From contig JAGVMA010000084.1 of NCBI GenBank assembly GCA_020054095.1, positions 1 through 37,261 on the forward strand: a stretch of 37,261 nt of DNA, given 5' to 3'. The stretch is from Bacteroidia bacterium (lineage in GTDB: Bacteria; Bacteroidota; Bacteroidia; JADZBD01). The position numbers were made by a program, and so were the translations under genes. The notes under the pieces were generated by a model, which made no database searches, was not told the DNA's origin, and worked only from the letters and a program-made list of their open reading frames with translations. Position 1 is the stretch's first letter. The number at the start of each line of letters is the position of its first letter. Shown here piece by piece: positions 8,701 to 16,727 of the stretch.

Positions 8701-9618
8701 TACACTTATAACTGGCAGCCATCAGGCGGAAATAGCTCATCTGCTTCGGGCTTATCTGCGGGTACTTATACCGTAACTGTTACCGATGCTAATGGTTGTA
8801 CATCAATAAGCACACTTACTATAATGCCAAGCGCAGGGCCTAATCCGGCATTTGTAGTGCAGCCTGCAACTGCTTGCGATAGTGTTTGCATTACGCTTAA
8901 TGCTACGCAATCAGGCATGAACTATAGCTGGACTTTTAGCAATGGAAATAGCAGTACACAACAAAATCCTTCAGTTTGCTTTTATCAGCCTGGCACGTAT
9001 AATGCAACACTTATTGTTACTGATAACAATGGTTGTACTGCCACTTCATCGCAAAATACAATTGCTACAGTTGTTACACCACCATCGGCCGATTTTACTG
9101 CCGATCCTAATTCTACTACTATTACAGATGCTACTATCAACTTTACCGATAATTCAAATGGCGCACTAACTTGGTTATGGAATTTTGGCGACCCTGCAAA
9201 TTCAACAAGCAATCAGCAAAATCCTACATTCACTTATGTGGATACAGGTTATTATTGCATTACATTATCGGTTACAAACCAAGCCGGATGCACAGATACA
9301 TCAGTTATTTGTATTGATGTAAAAGGCGAGTTTACCTTTTTTGCTCCCAATGCATTTACTCCTAATAGCGATGGCAAAAATAATACTTGGGAGCCAAAAG
9401 GCGTAGGAGTTGACCCTGCAACGTATGAGTTATTTATTTTTGATCGTTGGGGAAATATGATTTGGAAAACTAATCAGTGGGGACAAGGATGGGATGGAAA
9501 AGCAAACGGTGGGAGCGAAGTAGTGCAGCAAGATGTTTACGTATGGAAATGTAATTTCCGCAGTACCATTGATGGCTCAAAACGCAGCTATGTTGGACAT
9601 ATTTCAGTAGTCAAATAA
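5707..9618 (+). CDS. Giant secreted SprB-repeat protein with PKD domains and T9SS type B C-terminal domain
   Basis: A 1303-residue exported protein. Residues 1-24 form a signal peptide (LIGAAFLFAVTANANS). Residues about 35-275 begin FIENKGQYD and resemble the N-terminal DUF7948-type domain of Bacteroidota surface proteins. Residues about 280-590 look like a beta-propeller of the SBBP kind (repeated GNIYV-type strands such as GLGNIYVFGG and ACGNVYVGS). Six SprB-type repeats of about 75 residues follow (about 591-1041), each with GxGPYTYxW and GTYTVTVTDANGC motifs, then two PKD domains (about 1045-1204). Residues about 1207-1303 (NAFTPNSDGKNN, FDRWGNMIWK, DVYVWK) are the gliding-motility-associated CHU_C domain that directs export by the type IX system. 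A role in adhesion or gliding is inferred from the family. It is paralogous to the protein at 31162-35376. Confidence 0.9.
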   Translation: MNLISRCRLIGAAFLFAVTANANSNPSAKGSWSVSNPFEQKVFIENKGQYDLKSEKPADIKYGVNNLGTEIYFTPKGLFYRIEEQEMILHEEHEYEKDKRKPGKEEGEEREIKTKLNILNMEWVGANPNVQIFAEGEAADYYNFCDPKNPKGQGINNVKAFNKITYKNLYPNIDVEYVFQSKDSKTGVKYTIILHPGADASLIQMKWKGYKKHNLDADGNIHFNLHAGEIVDHAPVTWYQNTKQSIATSFNEKNGTVSFNLGAYDKTQTVIIDPWTVNPNFPQNNKAYDITKDGLGNIYVFGGKNPYLLKKYDSAGNPIWTYTSPFTGWYGDLAVHPTGESYITEGYSASNSFGAIARVNANGAQVWYTQQVQLELWSLAFNCTYSVLTVAGGVWQARTSTVNTSNGTLTGTITFVNTGETRSMTQAPTGNFYHLCISGANSVASLTSANALVWNTPSGYGIGYGTPQYNNSYSTMDAGFNGIACDNNFVYTIDGITLTKKDIITGATMGTAVIPGGTNTGNGGVFIDACGNVYVGSQTQIHKFAPNLTLSSSTAAPGAVYCLANGVGATDILSCGNGFIASVNIANICPINLTLNTTGAGGCAPNSGTATIVVTGGTGPYTYSWSPGGQTTSTITGLSSGTYIVTVTDATSCVPFTDTITISTGSGFSLATAVNNNVSCNNGSNGSAAATPSGGNGPYTYVWTPSNQTTQTATGMPSGTYTVVVTDASGCSSTQTVIITQPTPLAATMANTAPLCNGGSNGSATVTASGGTGPYTYLWNNAQTAQTATGLTSGNYTVTITDANGCTMQQTVTLNQPAAMTVNTTVVQPTCTQANGSATATPNGGNGPYNYLWNPSSQNTQTATGLIAGLYTVTVTDANGCSQIDTISITASGAPTVVTSIGTIMCNGGNTTATATPTGNGPFTYAWSPSAQTTQTATNLTSGTYTVTVTDVNGCSVQTIVIVSQPAALQLASTNVTNTSCGNNNGSATVSASGGTGNYTYNWQPSGGNSSSASGLSAGTYTVTVTDANGCTSISTLTIMPSAGPNPAFVVQPATACDSVCITLNATQSGMNYSWTFSNGNSSTQQNPSVCFYQPGTYNATLIVTDNNGCTATSSQNTIATVVTPPSADFTADPNSTTITDATINFTDNSNGALTWLWNFGDPANSTSNQQNPTFTYVDTGYYCITLSVTNQAGCTDTSVICIDVKGEFTFFAPNAFTPNSDGKNNTWEPKGVGVDPATYELFIFDRWGNMIWKTNQWGQGWDGKANGGSEVVQQDVYVWKCNFRSTIDGSKRSYVGHISVVK
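7480..8830 (+). repeat. Six tandem SprB-type coding repeats
   Basis: Six in-frame units of about 215-225 bp encode SprB-like domains. Approximate borders are 7480-7700, 7710-7930, 7937-8160, 8160-8375, 8390-8605 and 8606-8830. Each unit ends with a version of GTYTVTVTDANGC followed by a strand. DNA identity between units is moderate, so they are old duplications rather than a recent expansion. Confidence 0.75.
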
Positions 9619-9622
9619 TTTA

Positions 9623-9655
9623 TTTGGCAGTTTGATAAAAAAGATTTTATATTTG
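9623..9655 (+). promoter_or_regulatory. Promoter of the histidine operon
   Basis: TTTG at 9623-9626 is followed after 21 nt by TATATTTG at 9648-9655, a perfect TAnnTTTG box. Transcription should start at about 9661-9663, only a few bases upstream of the leader peptide ATG at 9670, which fits a leader transcript. Confidence 0.7.
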
Positions 9656-9669
9656 CCCCGAATTCACAA

Positions 9670-9714
9670 ATGAAACAATTCACACACATACACCATCATC
9701 ATACTTTCCCCTAA
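9670..9714 (+). CDS. hisL: Histidine operon leader peptide
   Basis: A 14-codon frame, MKQFTHIHHHHTFP, with five histidines (codons 6 and 8-11, at 9685-9702) and a TAA stop at 9712. The E. coli HisL leader is similarly short with a run of seven histidines. It sits between a good promoter and a perfect intrinsic terminator directly upstream of hisG, which is the expected position for a translated attenuator. When charged tRNA-His is scarce the ribosome would stall on the His codons. It has no enzymatic role; its translation is the regulatory act. Too short for ordinary gene finders. Confidence 0.85.
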   Translation: MKQFTHIHHHHTFP

Positions 9715-9790
9715 AGGGTAAGCTGGTTGGTATTTGTGTAAAACATAAACTTAAAAGGGCTTACTTAACAGTAAGCCCTTTTTTATTTTA
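9682..9790 (+). promoter_or_regulatory. Histidine attenuator with alternative stems
   Basis: Three competing pairings can be drawn. Segment 1 (9682-9691, over the first His codons) pairs with segment 2b (9730-9739) through five plus four base pairs around one mismatch. Segment 2a, GTAAGC at 9718-9723, is complementary to GCTTAC at 9759-9764 within the terminator's 5' arm, with flanking G-U pairs, giving an antiterminator. Segments 3 and 4 form the terminator. A ribosome stalled at the His codons would block segment 1 and favour the antiterminator, so hisG is transcribed when histidine is short. The pairings are seen directly; the mechanism is inferred from classical his attenuation. Confidence 0.75.
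9753..9784 (+). terminator. Intrinsic terminator of the his attenuator
   Basis: A perfect 12-bp stem, AAAAGGGCTTAC (9753-9764) with GTAAGCCCTTTT (9771-9782), has a TTAACA loop and a run of six Ts (9779-9784). It ends 12 nt before the hisG ATG, so reading through it is required for expression of the operon. Confidence 0.88.
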
Positions 9791-9796
9791 ATAACT

Positions 9797-10657
9797 ATGG
9801 AAACAAAATTAAAAATTGCAATTCAAAAATCGGGGCGCTTGTATGATGATAGCATTAAGTTGCTTAAAGAGTGCGGTATTGATTTTTCAAACGGAATAAA
9901 CAAACTGAAAGCAGAGGCGTTAAACTTTCCGCTCGAAGTGTTTTTTCTGCGCGATGATGACATTCCACAATATGTGGAAGATGGAGTTGCTGACATAGGA
10001 ATGGTTGGCGAAAATGTGGTACTGGAAAAAAACAAGAAAGTGAAAGTGATTGACCACTTGGCTTTTGGTAAATGCCGACTCTCCATTGCAATTCCAAAAG
10101 ACAAAAAATATACCGGTAAAAATTATTTGCAGGGGAAAAGAATTGCAACAAGTTATGCCAATGTACTTTCGGGTTTTTTAAAAACAAATAAAATAAATGC
10201 CGAAATACACGAAATTAGCGGCTCAGTAGAAATTGCTCCAAGCATTGGATTGGCAGATGCGATTTGCGATTTGGTTAGTTCCGGAAGCACACTTTTTTCA
10301 AATGGACTAAAAGAGGTAGAGGTGATTTTAAAGTCGGAAGCAGTTTTAGTTGCAAACAAATCGTTAGGTAAAAAGCAAAATGAGATTCTTAAGAAATTGC
10401 AATTCAGAATTAACTCAGTAAAAAAATCGAAAAAAAACAAATACATTTTGCTTAATGCACCTAACAAAAACTTAGATGCAATATGTGATATTCTCCCGGG
10501 AATGAAAAGCCCAACTATTCTTCAGCTTGCCGATAAGGGATGGAGTTCGGTTCATTCAGTAGTAAACGAAAATGATTTTTGGGGTATTATAGAAAAGTTA
10601 AAAGCTAATGGCGCACAAGGCATTTTAGTTGTACCAATTGAAAAAATGATTGTATGA
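9797..10657 (+). CDS. hisG: ATP phosphoribosyltransferase, long form (HisG)
   Basis: First enzyme of histidine synthesis: joins ATP and PRPP to give phosphoribosyl-ATP. It has 286 residues, the long form. Residues 1-210 are the two-lobed catalytic part, with KIAIQKSGRLYDDS at the start, VADIGMVGENVV and DLVSSGSTLFSNGL, the last forming the PRPP phosphate-binding loop. Residues about 215-286 are the ACT-like regulatory domain that in this form binds histidine for feedback inhibition, so no HisZ partner is needed. The ATG follows the attenuator terminator by 12 nt. Its stop overlaps the hisD start (ATGA). Expression is probably set by the leader at 9670-9790. Confidence 0.95.
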   Translation: METKLKIAIQKSGRLYDDSIKLLKECGIDFSNGINKLKAEALNFPLEVFFLRDDDIPQYVEDGVADIGMVGENVVLEKNKKVKVIDHLAFGKCRLSIAIPKDKKYTGKNYLQGKRIATSYANVLSGFLKTNKINAEIHEISGSVEIAPSIGLADAICDLVSSGSTLFSNGLKEVEVILKSEAVLVANKSLGKKQNEILKKLQFRINSVKKSKKNKYILLNAPNKNLDAICDILPGMKSPTILQLADKGWSSVHSVVNENDFWGIIEKLKANGAQGILVVPIEKMIV

Positions 10658-11928
10658 TAAAAATTACTAAATATCCTCAGCCAAATGATTGGGCAAAACT
10701 GCTGCAAAGGCCATCAATAGAAACCGCTAAGTTAGAAAAAACAGTTGCTGATATTATACAACGCGTAAAAGAAGATGGCGATAATGCATTGCGTAACTAT
10801 GCAATGCATTATGATGGTGTTAAATTACAATCGCTTGAGGTTCCGGAAAATGAAATTTTTAATGCGGTAAATGAAATCTCGATTTCGCTGCAACAGGCAA
10901 TTAGAGTTGCTTATAATAACATACTCGCTTTTCATAGTGTTCAAAACCAAACCGAGCCATACGTTGAAACTGTTTCGGGTGTGATGTGCTGGCGCAAATC
11001 CATACCTGTTCAAAAAGTAGGATTGTATATCCCGGGTGGCAGCGCACCTTTATTTTCAACTGTACTAATGCTAGGTGTACCTGCTAAAATTGCCGGTTGC
11101 AGCGAAACAATATTATGTACACCATGTGATAAAAACGAAAAAGTAAATGCTGCAATACTCTATGCCGCTGATTTGTGTGGAATAAAAAAGATATATAAAG
11201 TTGGAGGGGCACAAGCAATTGCGGCAATGGCTTTTGGTACGCAATCAATTAACAAAGTGTATAAAATTTTTGGTCCGGGTAATCAATTTGTTACTTGTGC
11301 TAAGCAGTTGGTACAAAATTATGGCATTGCCATTGATATGCCTGCTGGACCTTCGGAGGTTGCAATACTGGCAGATAGGCAAGCAAACGCTGCATTTGTT
11401 GCAGCAGATATTTTAGCTCAGTTAGAGCATGGTGCGGATAGTCAATCTATTTTGGTTACAGATTATTTACCATTTGCAGATGAGGTTAACACAGAAATTG
11501 AAAAGCAAATCAGCTCTCTTCCGCGATCAGAATTGGCTTTGAAAGCAATTGCAAATAGTAAAATTATTATTGTAATGAGCATGGAAGAGGGAATGAATTT
11601 AATTAATGAGTATGCCCCCGAGCATTTAATTTTGGCAGTTGAAGATTCGACAGAGATAGCGCAAGGAATAACTAATGCCGGTTCAGTTTTTTTAGGAAAT
11701 TACTCTCCTGAAAGTGCCGGTGATTATGCAACTGGAACAAACCACACATTACCTACCAATGGTTATGCAAAATCGTATAGCGGTGTGTCGCTAGATAGTT
11801 TCGTAAAAAAAATAACTTTTCAAAAATTAACTAAAGCGGGATTGTCGTTACTTTCAAATACAATTATAGAAATGGCAGAAGCAGAAGGGTTACAGGCGCA
11901 TGCTAATGCCGTAAAAATAAGAATGTAA
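10654..11928 (+). CDS. hisD: Histidinol dehydrogenase
   Basis: Catalyses the last two steps, oxidation of histidinol to histidine with NAD, using zinc. The 424 residues match the family. Visible motifs are KVGLYIPGGSAPLFST, VGGAQAIAAMAFGT, FGPGNQFV, AGPSEVAILAD, LEHGADSQSILVT, EYAPEHL and the C-terminal LQAHANAV; the His residues in EHG, EHL and AHA are among the zinc or catalytic sites known for the family. It starts within the stop of hisG (4-bp overlap) and ends 2 nt before hisC. Confidence 0.96.
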   Translation: MIKITKYPQPNDWAKLLQRPSIETAKLEKTVADIIQRVKEDGDNALRNYAMHYDGVKLQSLEVPENEIFNAVNEISISLQQAIRVAYNNILAFHSVQNQTEPYVETVSGVMCWRKSIPVQKVGLYIPGGSAPLFSTVLMLGVPAKIAGCSETILCTPCDKNEKVNAAILYAADLCGIKKIYKVGGAQAIAAMAFGTQSINKVYKIFGPGNQFVTCAKQLVQNYGIAIDMPAGPSEVAILADRQANAAFVAADILAQLEHGADSQSILVTDYLPFADEVNTEIEKQISSLPRSELALKAIANSKIIIVMSMEEGMNLINEYAPEHLILAVEDSTEIAQGITNAGSVFLGNYSPESAGDYATGTNHTLPTNGYAKSYSGVSLDSFVKKITFQKLTKAGLSLLSNTIIEMAEAEGLQAHANAVKIRM

Positions 11929-11930
11929 AA

Positions 11931-12989
11931 ATGAAAACTATAGAAACGCTATTAAGAGATAATATTAAAAAATTAGTTCCTTATTCATCTGCACGAGATG
12001 AGTTTAAGGGCGAAGGAAAAGTTTTTTTAGATGCTAATGAAAATTCTTTTGGCGATCCTTTCATAGATTCAAATACATCATATAATCGCTATCCGGATCC
12101 GCACCAAAAAAAACTAAAAACTAAAATAGCTGCAATAAAAAATATTAATACCCAAAATATCTTTTTAGGAAATGGCAGCGATGAAGCGATTGATATTTTA
12201 TTTCGCGCATTTTGCAACCCTGCAATTGATAATGTAATTATTGTGCCACCCACCTATGGCATGTATGAAGTAAGTGCAAATATTAATGATGTAGCAATTA
12301 AGAAAGTATTGCTTAATACTGAATTTCAATTAGACGTGCCTGCTATTTTGAGTAGTATTGATGATAGAACAAAACTTATTTTTCTTTGTTCTCCTAATAA
12401 TCCAACCGGTAATTCGCTGAACAGAAAAGATATTGAACAAATACTTAATGCCTTTTCAGGCATAGTAGTTTTAGATGAAGCGTATATAGATTTTTCATTT
12501 CAAAAATCATTCTCACAAGACTTATTCGCTTATCCCAATTTAGTTGTACTGCAAACTTTATCTAAAGCTTATGGTTTAGCTGCATTGCGAGTGGGTATGG
12601 CTTTCGCTTCACGGGATATTATAAATGTTTTTAATAAAATAAAACCGCCATACAATATTAATGCAGCATCACAACAAATTGCTTTAGATGCTTTAAATGA
12701 AACCGAACTGAATAAAAAACGAGTAATGGAGATTATTTCTCAACGCAATTTTTTAGTTGCAGAAGTAAAGCGTCTTGCTTTTGTGAAAAAAGTTTTTAAT
12801 AGTGATGCAAATTTTATTCTTCTAAGAGTGGATGATGCAAATGAATTGTATAAATACTTGTCGCAAAATTTCATAGTAGTTCGTAATCGAAGCAGCGTAG
12901 TATTGTGCGTGGGCTGTTTGCGTATTACAGTGGGAACTCCCGAAGAAAATATATTATTGATTAATACATTAGCAAAATACAAAAAATGA
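11931..12989 (+). CDS. hisC: Histidinol-phosphate aminotransferase
   Basis: PLP-dependent aminotransferase of fold type I (352 residues) that converts imidazole acetol phosphate and glutamate to histidinol phosphate. ANENSFGDP lies near the N-terminus (about 30-40), GNGSDEAID binds the cofactor phosphate, SPNNPTGN and VLDEAYIDF contact the pyridine ring, and [14 protein letters not shown] contains the Schiff-base lysine (about residue 210). [10 protein letters not shown] at the end includes the substrate-binding Arg. It begins 2 nt after hisD and overlaps hisB by 4 bp (ATGA). Confidence 0.95.
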   Translation: MKTIETLLRDNIKKLVPYSSARDEFKGEGKVFLDANENSFGDPFIDSNTSYNRYPDPHQKKLKTKIAAIKNINTQNIFLGNGSDEAIDILFRAFCNPAIDNVIIVPPTYGMYEVSANINDVAIKKVLLNTEFQLDVPAILSSIDDRTKLIFLCSPNNPTGNSLNRKDIEQILNAFSGIVVLDEAYIDFSFQKSFSQDLFAYPNLVVLQTLSKAYGLAALRVGMAFASRDIINVFNKIKPPYNINAASQQIALDALNETELNKKRVMEIISQRNFLVAEVKRLAFVKKVFNSDANFILLRVDDANELYKYLSQNFIVVRNRSSVVLCVGCLRITVGTPEENILLINTLAKYKK

Positions 12990-14095
12990 AAAAAGTACTT
13001 TTTATTGACAGAGATGGAACATTGATTTGGGAGCCACCGGATAATTTCCAAATAGATAGTTTTGATAAACTAAAATTTTTACCGGGTGTTATCACTTGGC
13101 TTGGTAAAATTGCCCGAGAGTTTGATTTTGAGCTGGTGATGGTTACTAATCAAGATGGACTTGGCACAGCTTCGTTTCCTGAAAACACATTTTACCCTGT
13201 TCATAATTTTATGGTTAACACACTTGCTGCTGAAGGCATTGTGTTTTCTGAACAATGCATTGACCACACATTTGAAAACGAGAATAAACCTACACGCAAA
13301 CCTAATACAGGAATGCTTACAAAATATTTGACCGGTCAATACGATTTAAAGAATTCATATGTTATTGGCGATAGAATAACAGATGTTAAACTGGCGCAAA
13401 ATTTAGGATGTAAATCTATATTCATTAAAAATTATGATGCTCCAGCCGAATGGCAAAATAAAATTGATTTAATAGTAACCGATTGGCGCGAAATTTATTA
13501 TTTCTTAAAATCATCTGCCCGAAAGATTTCTCACTCCCGAATTACGAAAGAAACAAGTATAACTATTGAAATTAATCTTAACGGAACAGGTATTGCCGAT
13601 ATTAAAACCGGACTTTCCTTTTTTGATCACATGCTCGAACAAATTGCGAAACATGCCGGCATTGATTTAAGCATAAATGCAAAAGGCGATTTGCATATTG
13701 ATGAACACCACACAATTGAAGATACTGCTATTACACTTGGGGAAGCATTTTCTTTGGCATTAGATTCAAAAAAAGGCATAGAGCGTTATGGCTTTTGTTT
13801 GCCTATGGACGATTGTTTGGCGCAAGTCGCATCAGATTTTGGAGGCAGAAACTGGATTGAATGGAATGTAGAGTTTAAAAGAGAAAAAGTAGGTGATGTG
13901 CCAACAGAAATGTTTTACCATTTTTTTAAATCTTTTTCTGATGCTGCAAAGTGTAACCTAAACATAAAAGCAGAAGGCGATAACGAACACCATAAAATAG
14001 AGGCAATTTTTAAAGCATTTGCAAAAGCAATTAAAATGGCGATTAGACAAGATGAAAACAACATGACCTTGCCTTCAACTAAAGGTGTATTATGA
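12986..14095 (+). CDS. hisB: Bifunctional histidinol-phosphatase / imidazoleglycerol-phosphate dehydratase
   Basis: A two-domain enzyme of 369 residues. Residues 1-165 are a HAD phosphatase: FIDRDGTLI holds the nucleophile Asp8 and Asp10, VTNQDGLG is motif II, and [12 protein letters not shown] is the acidic motif III. Residues about 175-369 are the dehydratase: [23 protein letters not shown] and [12 protein letters not shown] carry the metal-binding histidines. The phosphatase zinc loop is altered: E. coli HisB has C-x-H followed by C-x-C, while here only CIDH remains and the second pair is replaced by Asn/Lys/Thr ([10 protein letters not shown]). Overlaps hisC and hisH by 4 bp each. Confidence 0.95.
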   Translation: MKKVLFIDRDGTLIWEPPDNFQIDSFDKLKFLPGVITWLGKIAREFDFELVMVTNQDGLGTASFPENTFYPVHNFMVNTLAAEGIVFSEQCIDHTFENENKPTRKPNTGMLTKYLTGQYDLKNSYVIGDRITDVKLAQNLGCKSIFIKNYDAPAEWQNKIDLIVTDWREIYYFLKSSARKISHSRITKETSITIEINLNGTGIADIKTGLSFFDHMLEQIAKHAGIDLSINAKGDLHIDEHHTIEDTAITLGEAFSLALDSKKGIERYGFCLPMDDCLAQVASDFGGRNWIEWNVEFKREKVGDVPTEMFYHFFKSFSDAAKCNLNIKAEGDNEHHKIEAIFKAFAKAIKMAIRQDENNMTLPSTKGVL

Positions 14096-14673
14096 AAGTA
14101 GCAATTATAAAATATAATGCAGGGAATATTCGCTCAGTAGTTTTTGCTCTTGAGCGTTGTGGAGTTAATGCTATTGTTACCGATGATGCGGCTGAAATAA
14201 ATTCGGCTGATAAAATTATTTTTCCCGGTGTGGGTGAGGCAAGTTCAGCAATGCGCTATTTGCAGAGTAAAAATCTTGATAAGCTTATAGTTGATTTAAA
14301 GCAACCGGTGCTTGGGATTTGCCTCGGTATGCAGCTAATGTGTAATTATTCTGAAGAGGGTAAAACAAAGTGCTTGGGAATTATTGATGCTGATGTAAAA
14401 CAATTCATCGGTGGCGAAAAAATTCCTCATGTTGGCTGGAATACGATTAATCAACTAAACACTAATTTGTTTAATGGGATTGCAGAAAACGAATACGTTT
14501 ATTTTGTCCATGGCTTTTATGTGCCGCTAAATTCTTTTTCGATTGCAACGGCCAATTATATTGTTAATTATTCTTGTGCAGTGCAAAATGGAAATTTTTA
14601 TGCTGTTCAGTTTCATCCTGAAAAATCTGCGACTGTGGGCGAGAAAATCTTAAACAACTTTTTGTCGCTATGA
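14092..14673 (+). CDS. hisH: Imidazole glycerol phosphate synthase, glutaminase subunit
   Basis: Class I glutamine amidotransferase of 193 residues that makes ammonia for His[12 protein letters not shown] opens the fold; GICLGMQLM contains the nucleophilic Cys (about residue 80) and [12 protein letters not shown] the catalytic His and Glu near the end. [11 protein letters not shown] is the conserved oxyanion-side loop. It overlaps both neighbours by 4 bp, which fits translational coupling. The partner hisF lies one gene downstream, after hisA. Confidence 0.95.
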   Translation: MKVAIIKYNAGNIRSVVFALERCGVNAIVTDDAAEINSADKIIFPGVGEASSAMRYLQSKNLDKLIVDLKQPVLGICLGMQLMCNYSEEGKTKCLGIIDADVKQFIGGEKIPHVGWNTINQLNTNLFNGIAENEYVYFVHGFYVPLNSFSIATANYIVNYSCAVQNGNFYAVQFHPEKSATVGEKILNNFLSL

Positions 14674-15392
14674 TAGAAATTATTCCCGCAATAGATATTA
14701 TTGATGGTAAGTGCGTGCGCCTATCGCAGGGCGACTATAATCAAAAAGTAATTTACAACAATAACCCACTTGATGTTGCTCTTCAGTTTGAAGATGCAGG
14801 TATTAAGCGTTTGCACCTCGTGGATTTGGATGGTGCAAAAGCAGGCGATGTAAAAAATTGGAATGTACTTAAAAAAATTTCGAGCAATACAAAATTAATT
14901 ATTGATTTTGGTGGCGGCATAAAAACGGGCGAAACAATTGAACGAGTTTTTAATGTTGGAGCGCACATAGCCACTTTGGGAAGTATTGCAGTTAAACAAC
15001 CCGAAGTTTTTTATTCGTGGATAGAAAAGTACGGTGCTGATAAAATTTTTCTTGGTGCGGATGTGAAAAATGAAATGATTACCCTGTCTGGCTGGCTGGA
15101 ACAAACAACGGTTTCCATTTTTGATTTTCTTGATACTGTTAAACAGCGTGGAGTAGTAAATTATTTTTGCACTGATATTTCAAAAGATGGACTGCTGCAG
15201 GGTGTATCGACCGAACTGTATAAAAAATTAATGAATTATTTTCCATCTTTAAATCTTGTTGCAAGTGGTGGCGTATCTTCAATTGAGGATATTGATCAAC
15301 TTAATACAATTGGTTGTAAAGGAGTAATTGTAGGCAAAGCAATTTACGAAGGACGTATCACGCTTAACCAACTGAAAAAATATGCTTGCTAA
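14670..15392 (+). CDS. hisA: Phosphoribosylformimino-AICAR phosphate isomerase
   Basis: A (beta/alpha)8-barrel isomerase of 240 residues (ProFAR to PRFAR). [20 protein letters not shown] carries the first catalytic Asp (about residue 8), [10 protein letters not shown] and [11 protein letters not shown] form the two phosphate-binding loops, and [12 protein letters not shown] carries the second catalytic Asp. The half-barrel repeat shared with HisF is evident. Its last 11 bp overlap the start of hisF, the largest overlap in the operon. Confidence 0.95.
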   Translation: MIEIIPAIDIIDGKCVRLSQGDYNQKVIYNNNPLDVALQFEDAGIKRLHLVDLDGAKAGDVKNWNVLKKISSNTKLIIDFGGGIKTGETIERVFNVGAHIATLGSIAVKQPEVFYSWIEKYGADKIFLGADVKNEMITLSGWLEQTTVSIFDFLDTVKQRGVVNYFCTDISKDGLLQGVSTELYKKLMNYFPSLNLVASGGVSSIEDIDQLNTIGCKGVIVGKAIYEGRITLNQLKKYAC

Positions 15393-16137
15393 ACGAATTA
15401 TACCTTGCCTTGATATAAAAGAAGGACGAACTGTAAAGGGCGTAAATTTTTTAAATATACGTGATGCGGGAGACCCCGTGGAGCTTGCTAAAATATATAG
15501 TGATGATGGTGCCGATGAATTAGTTTTTTTAGATATATCGGCTACTAACGAAAGAAGAAAAGCGTTATCTGCTTTAGTAGCTAAAATTGCAAAAACAATA
15601 AATATTCCTTTTACGGTTGGTGGCGGCATTTCCAAAATTGACGATGTTTCTGTTTTATTAGATGCTGGCGCAGATAAAATATCGGTCAATACTTCTGCAG
15701 TTAAAAACCCTGATTTGATTTCTGATTTAGCAAAACAATTTGGTTCGCAATGTGTAGTGGTCGCAATTGATATAAAACTTGAAGATGGTGATTGGTATGT
15801 TTACTTAAATGGCGGTAGTGTAAAAACAAATTTACTAGCAACTGATTGGGCATCCCAGGCGCAACAATTAGGAGCGGGTGAGATTTTACTTACATCCATG
15901 AATAATGACGGAACAAAAAATGGTTTTGCGATTGACATCACAAAAAAAATATCTCAATCGCTTAGCATTCCTGTAATTGCAAGCGGTGGAGCCGGCAAAA
16001 TGGAACACTTTGCTGGTGTTTTCAAACACGGATTTGCTGATGCAGCTTTGGCTGCAAGTGTTTTTCATTTTAAAGAAATTGAAATTCCGGAATTAAAAAA
16101 ATATTTATTGTCAAACAAAATACCAGTTAGAATATGA
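15382..16137 (+). CDS. hisF: Imidazole glycerol phosphate synthase, cyclase subunit
   Basis: A (beta/alpha)8-barrel cyclase of 251 residues that uses ammonia from HisH to form imidazole glycerol phosphate and AICAR. The start [20 protein letters not shown] includes the catalytic Asp at about residue 11; [20 protein letters not shown] carries the second Asp near 130; [11 protein letters not shown] and [10 protein letters not shown] bind phosphate. The ATG is inside the end of hisA, and the stop overlaps hisI by 4 bp. Confidence 0.95.
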   Translation: MLAKRIIPCLDIKEGRTVKGVNFLNIRDAGDPVELAKIYSDDGADELVFLDISATNERRKALSALVAKIAKTINIPFTVGGGISKIDDVSVLLDAGADKISVNTSAVKNPDLISDLAKQFGSQCVVVAIDIKLEDGDWYVYLNGGSVKTNLLATDWASQAQQLGAGEILLTSMNNDGTKNGFAIDITKKISQSLSIPVIASGGAGKMEHFAGVFKHGFADAALAASVFHFKEIEIPELKKYLLSNKIPVRI

Positions 16138-16727
16138 ATCCCGATTTTAAAAAATATGCCGATGGACTAATTCCGGCAATTATTCAAGATGCCGAAACCA
16201 ATATTGTACTGATGCTTGGCTTTATGAATGAAGATGCATTTAAAAAAACACTTGAGTTGAAACAAGTAACCTTTTACTCACGCTCCCAAAAACGTTTGTG
16301 GACAAAAGGCGAGGAAAGCGGAAACTTTTTACAACTCAACAGTATTTCAATTGATTGTGATAACGATACGTTTTTAATTAAAGCAAAGCCGGCTGGTGTT
16401 GTTTGCCACACAGGTGCCGACACCTGCTGGAATGAAAAAAACATTTCAACAGATTTTTTATTACACCTACAAGCTGTTATTAATGAGCGCAAAAATTCTC
16501 CCCCCGAGAAATCATACACTTCTTCTCTTTTTGAAAAAGGAATAAATAAGATTGCACAAAAAGTAGGCGAGGAGGCAACGGAATTAGTTATTGAAGCAAA
16601 AGATAATGACGATGATAAGTTTAAAAGCGAAGCTGCAGATTTGCTTTTTCATTACCTGGTGCTGCTTTCTGCTAAAAATGTTTCTTTAAGCGATGTGATA
16701 GCAGTGCTAAAAAGTAGAGAGAAATAA
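16134..16727 (+). CDS. hisI: Fused phosphoribosyl-AMP cyclohydrolase / phosphoribosyl-ATP diphosphatase
   Basis: HisIE fusion of 197 residues that carries out steps two and three. Residues about 1-110 are the cyclohydrolase: [31 protein letters not shown] and [12 protein letters not shown] hold the metal- and zinc-binding Asp and Cys residues. Residues about 115-197 are the helical MazG-like pyrophosphatase: [15 protein letters not shown] and [11 protein letters not shown] with the acidic magnesium site. It is the last gene of the operon. Its TAA ends at 16727, and the stop codon of the opposing gene begins at the very next base. Confidence 0.95.
   Translation: MNPDFKKYADGLIPAIIQDAETNIVLMLGFMNEDAFKKTLELKQVTFYSRSQKRLWTKGEESGNFLQLNSISIDCDNDTFLIKAKPAGVVCHTGADTCWNEKNISTDFLLHLQAVINERKNSPPEKSYTSSLFEKGINKIAQKVGEEATELVIEAKDNDDDKFKSEAADLLFHYLVLLSAKNVSLSDVIAVLKSREK

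Noticed and set aside
9708-9718. Small hairpin CCCC-TAAA-GGG after the leader stop
   Set aside because: Three or four base pairs only; not needed for the attenuator model.
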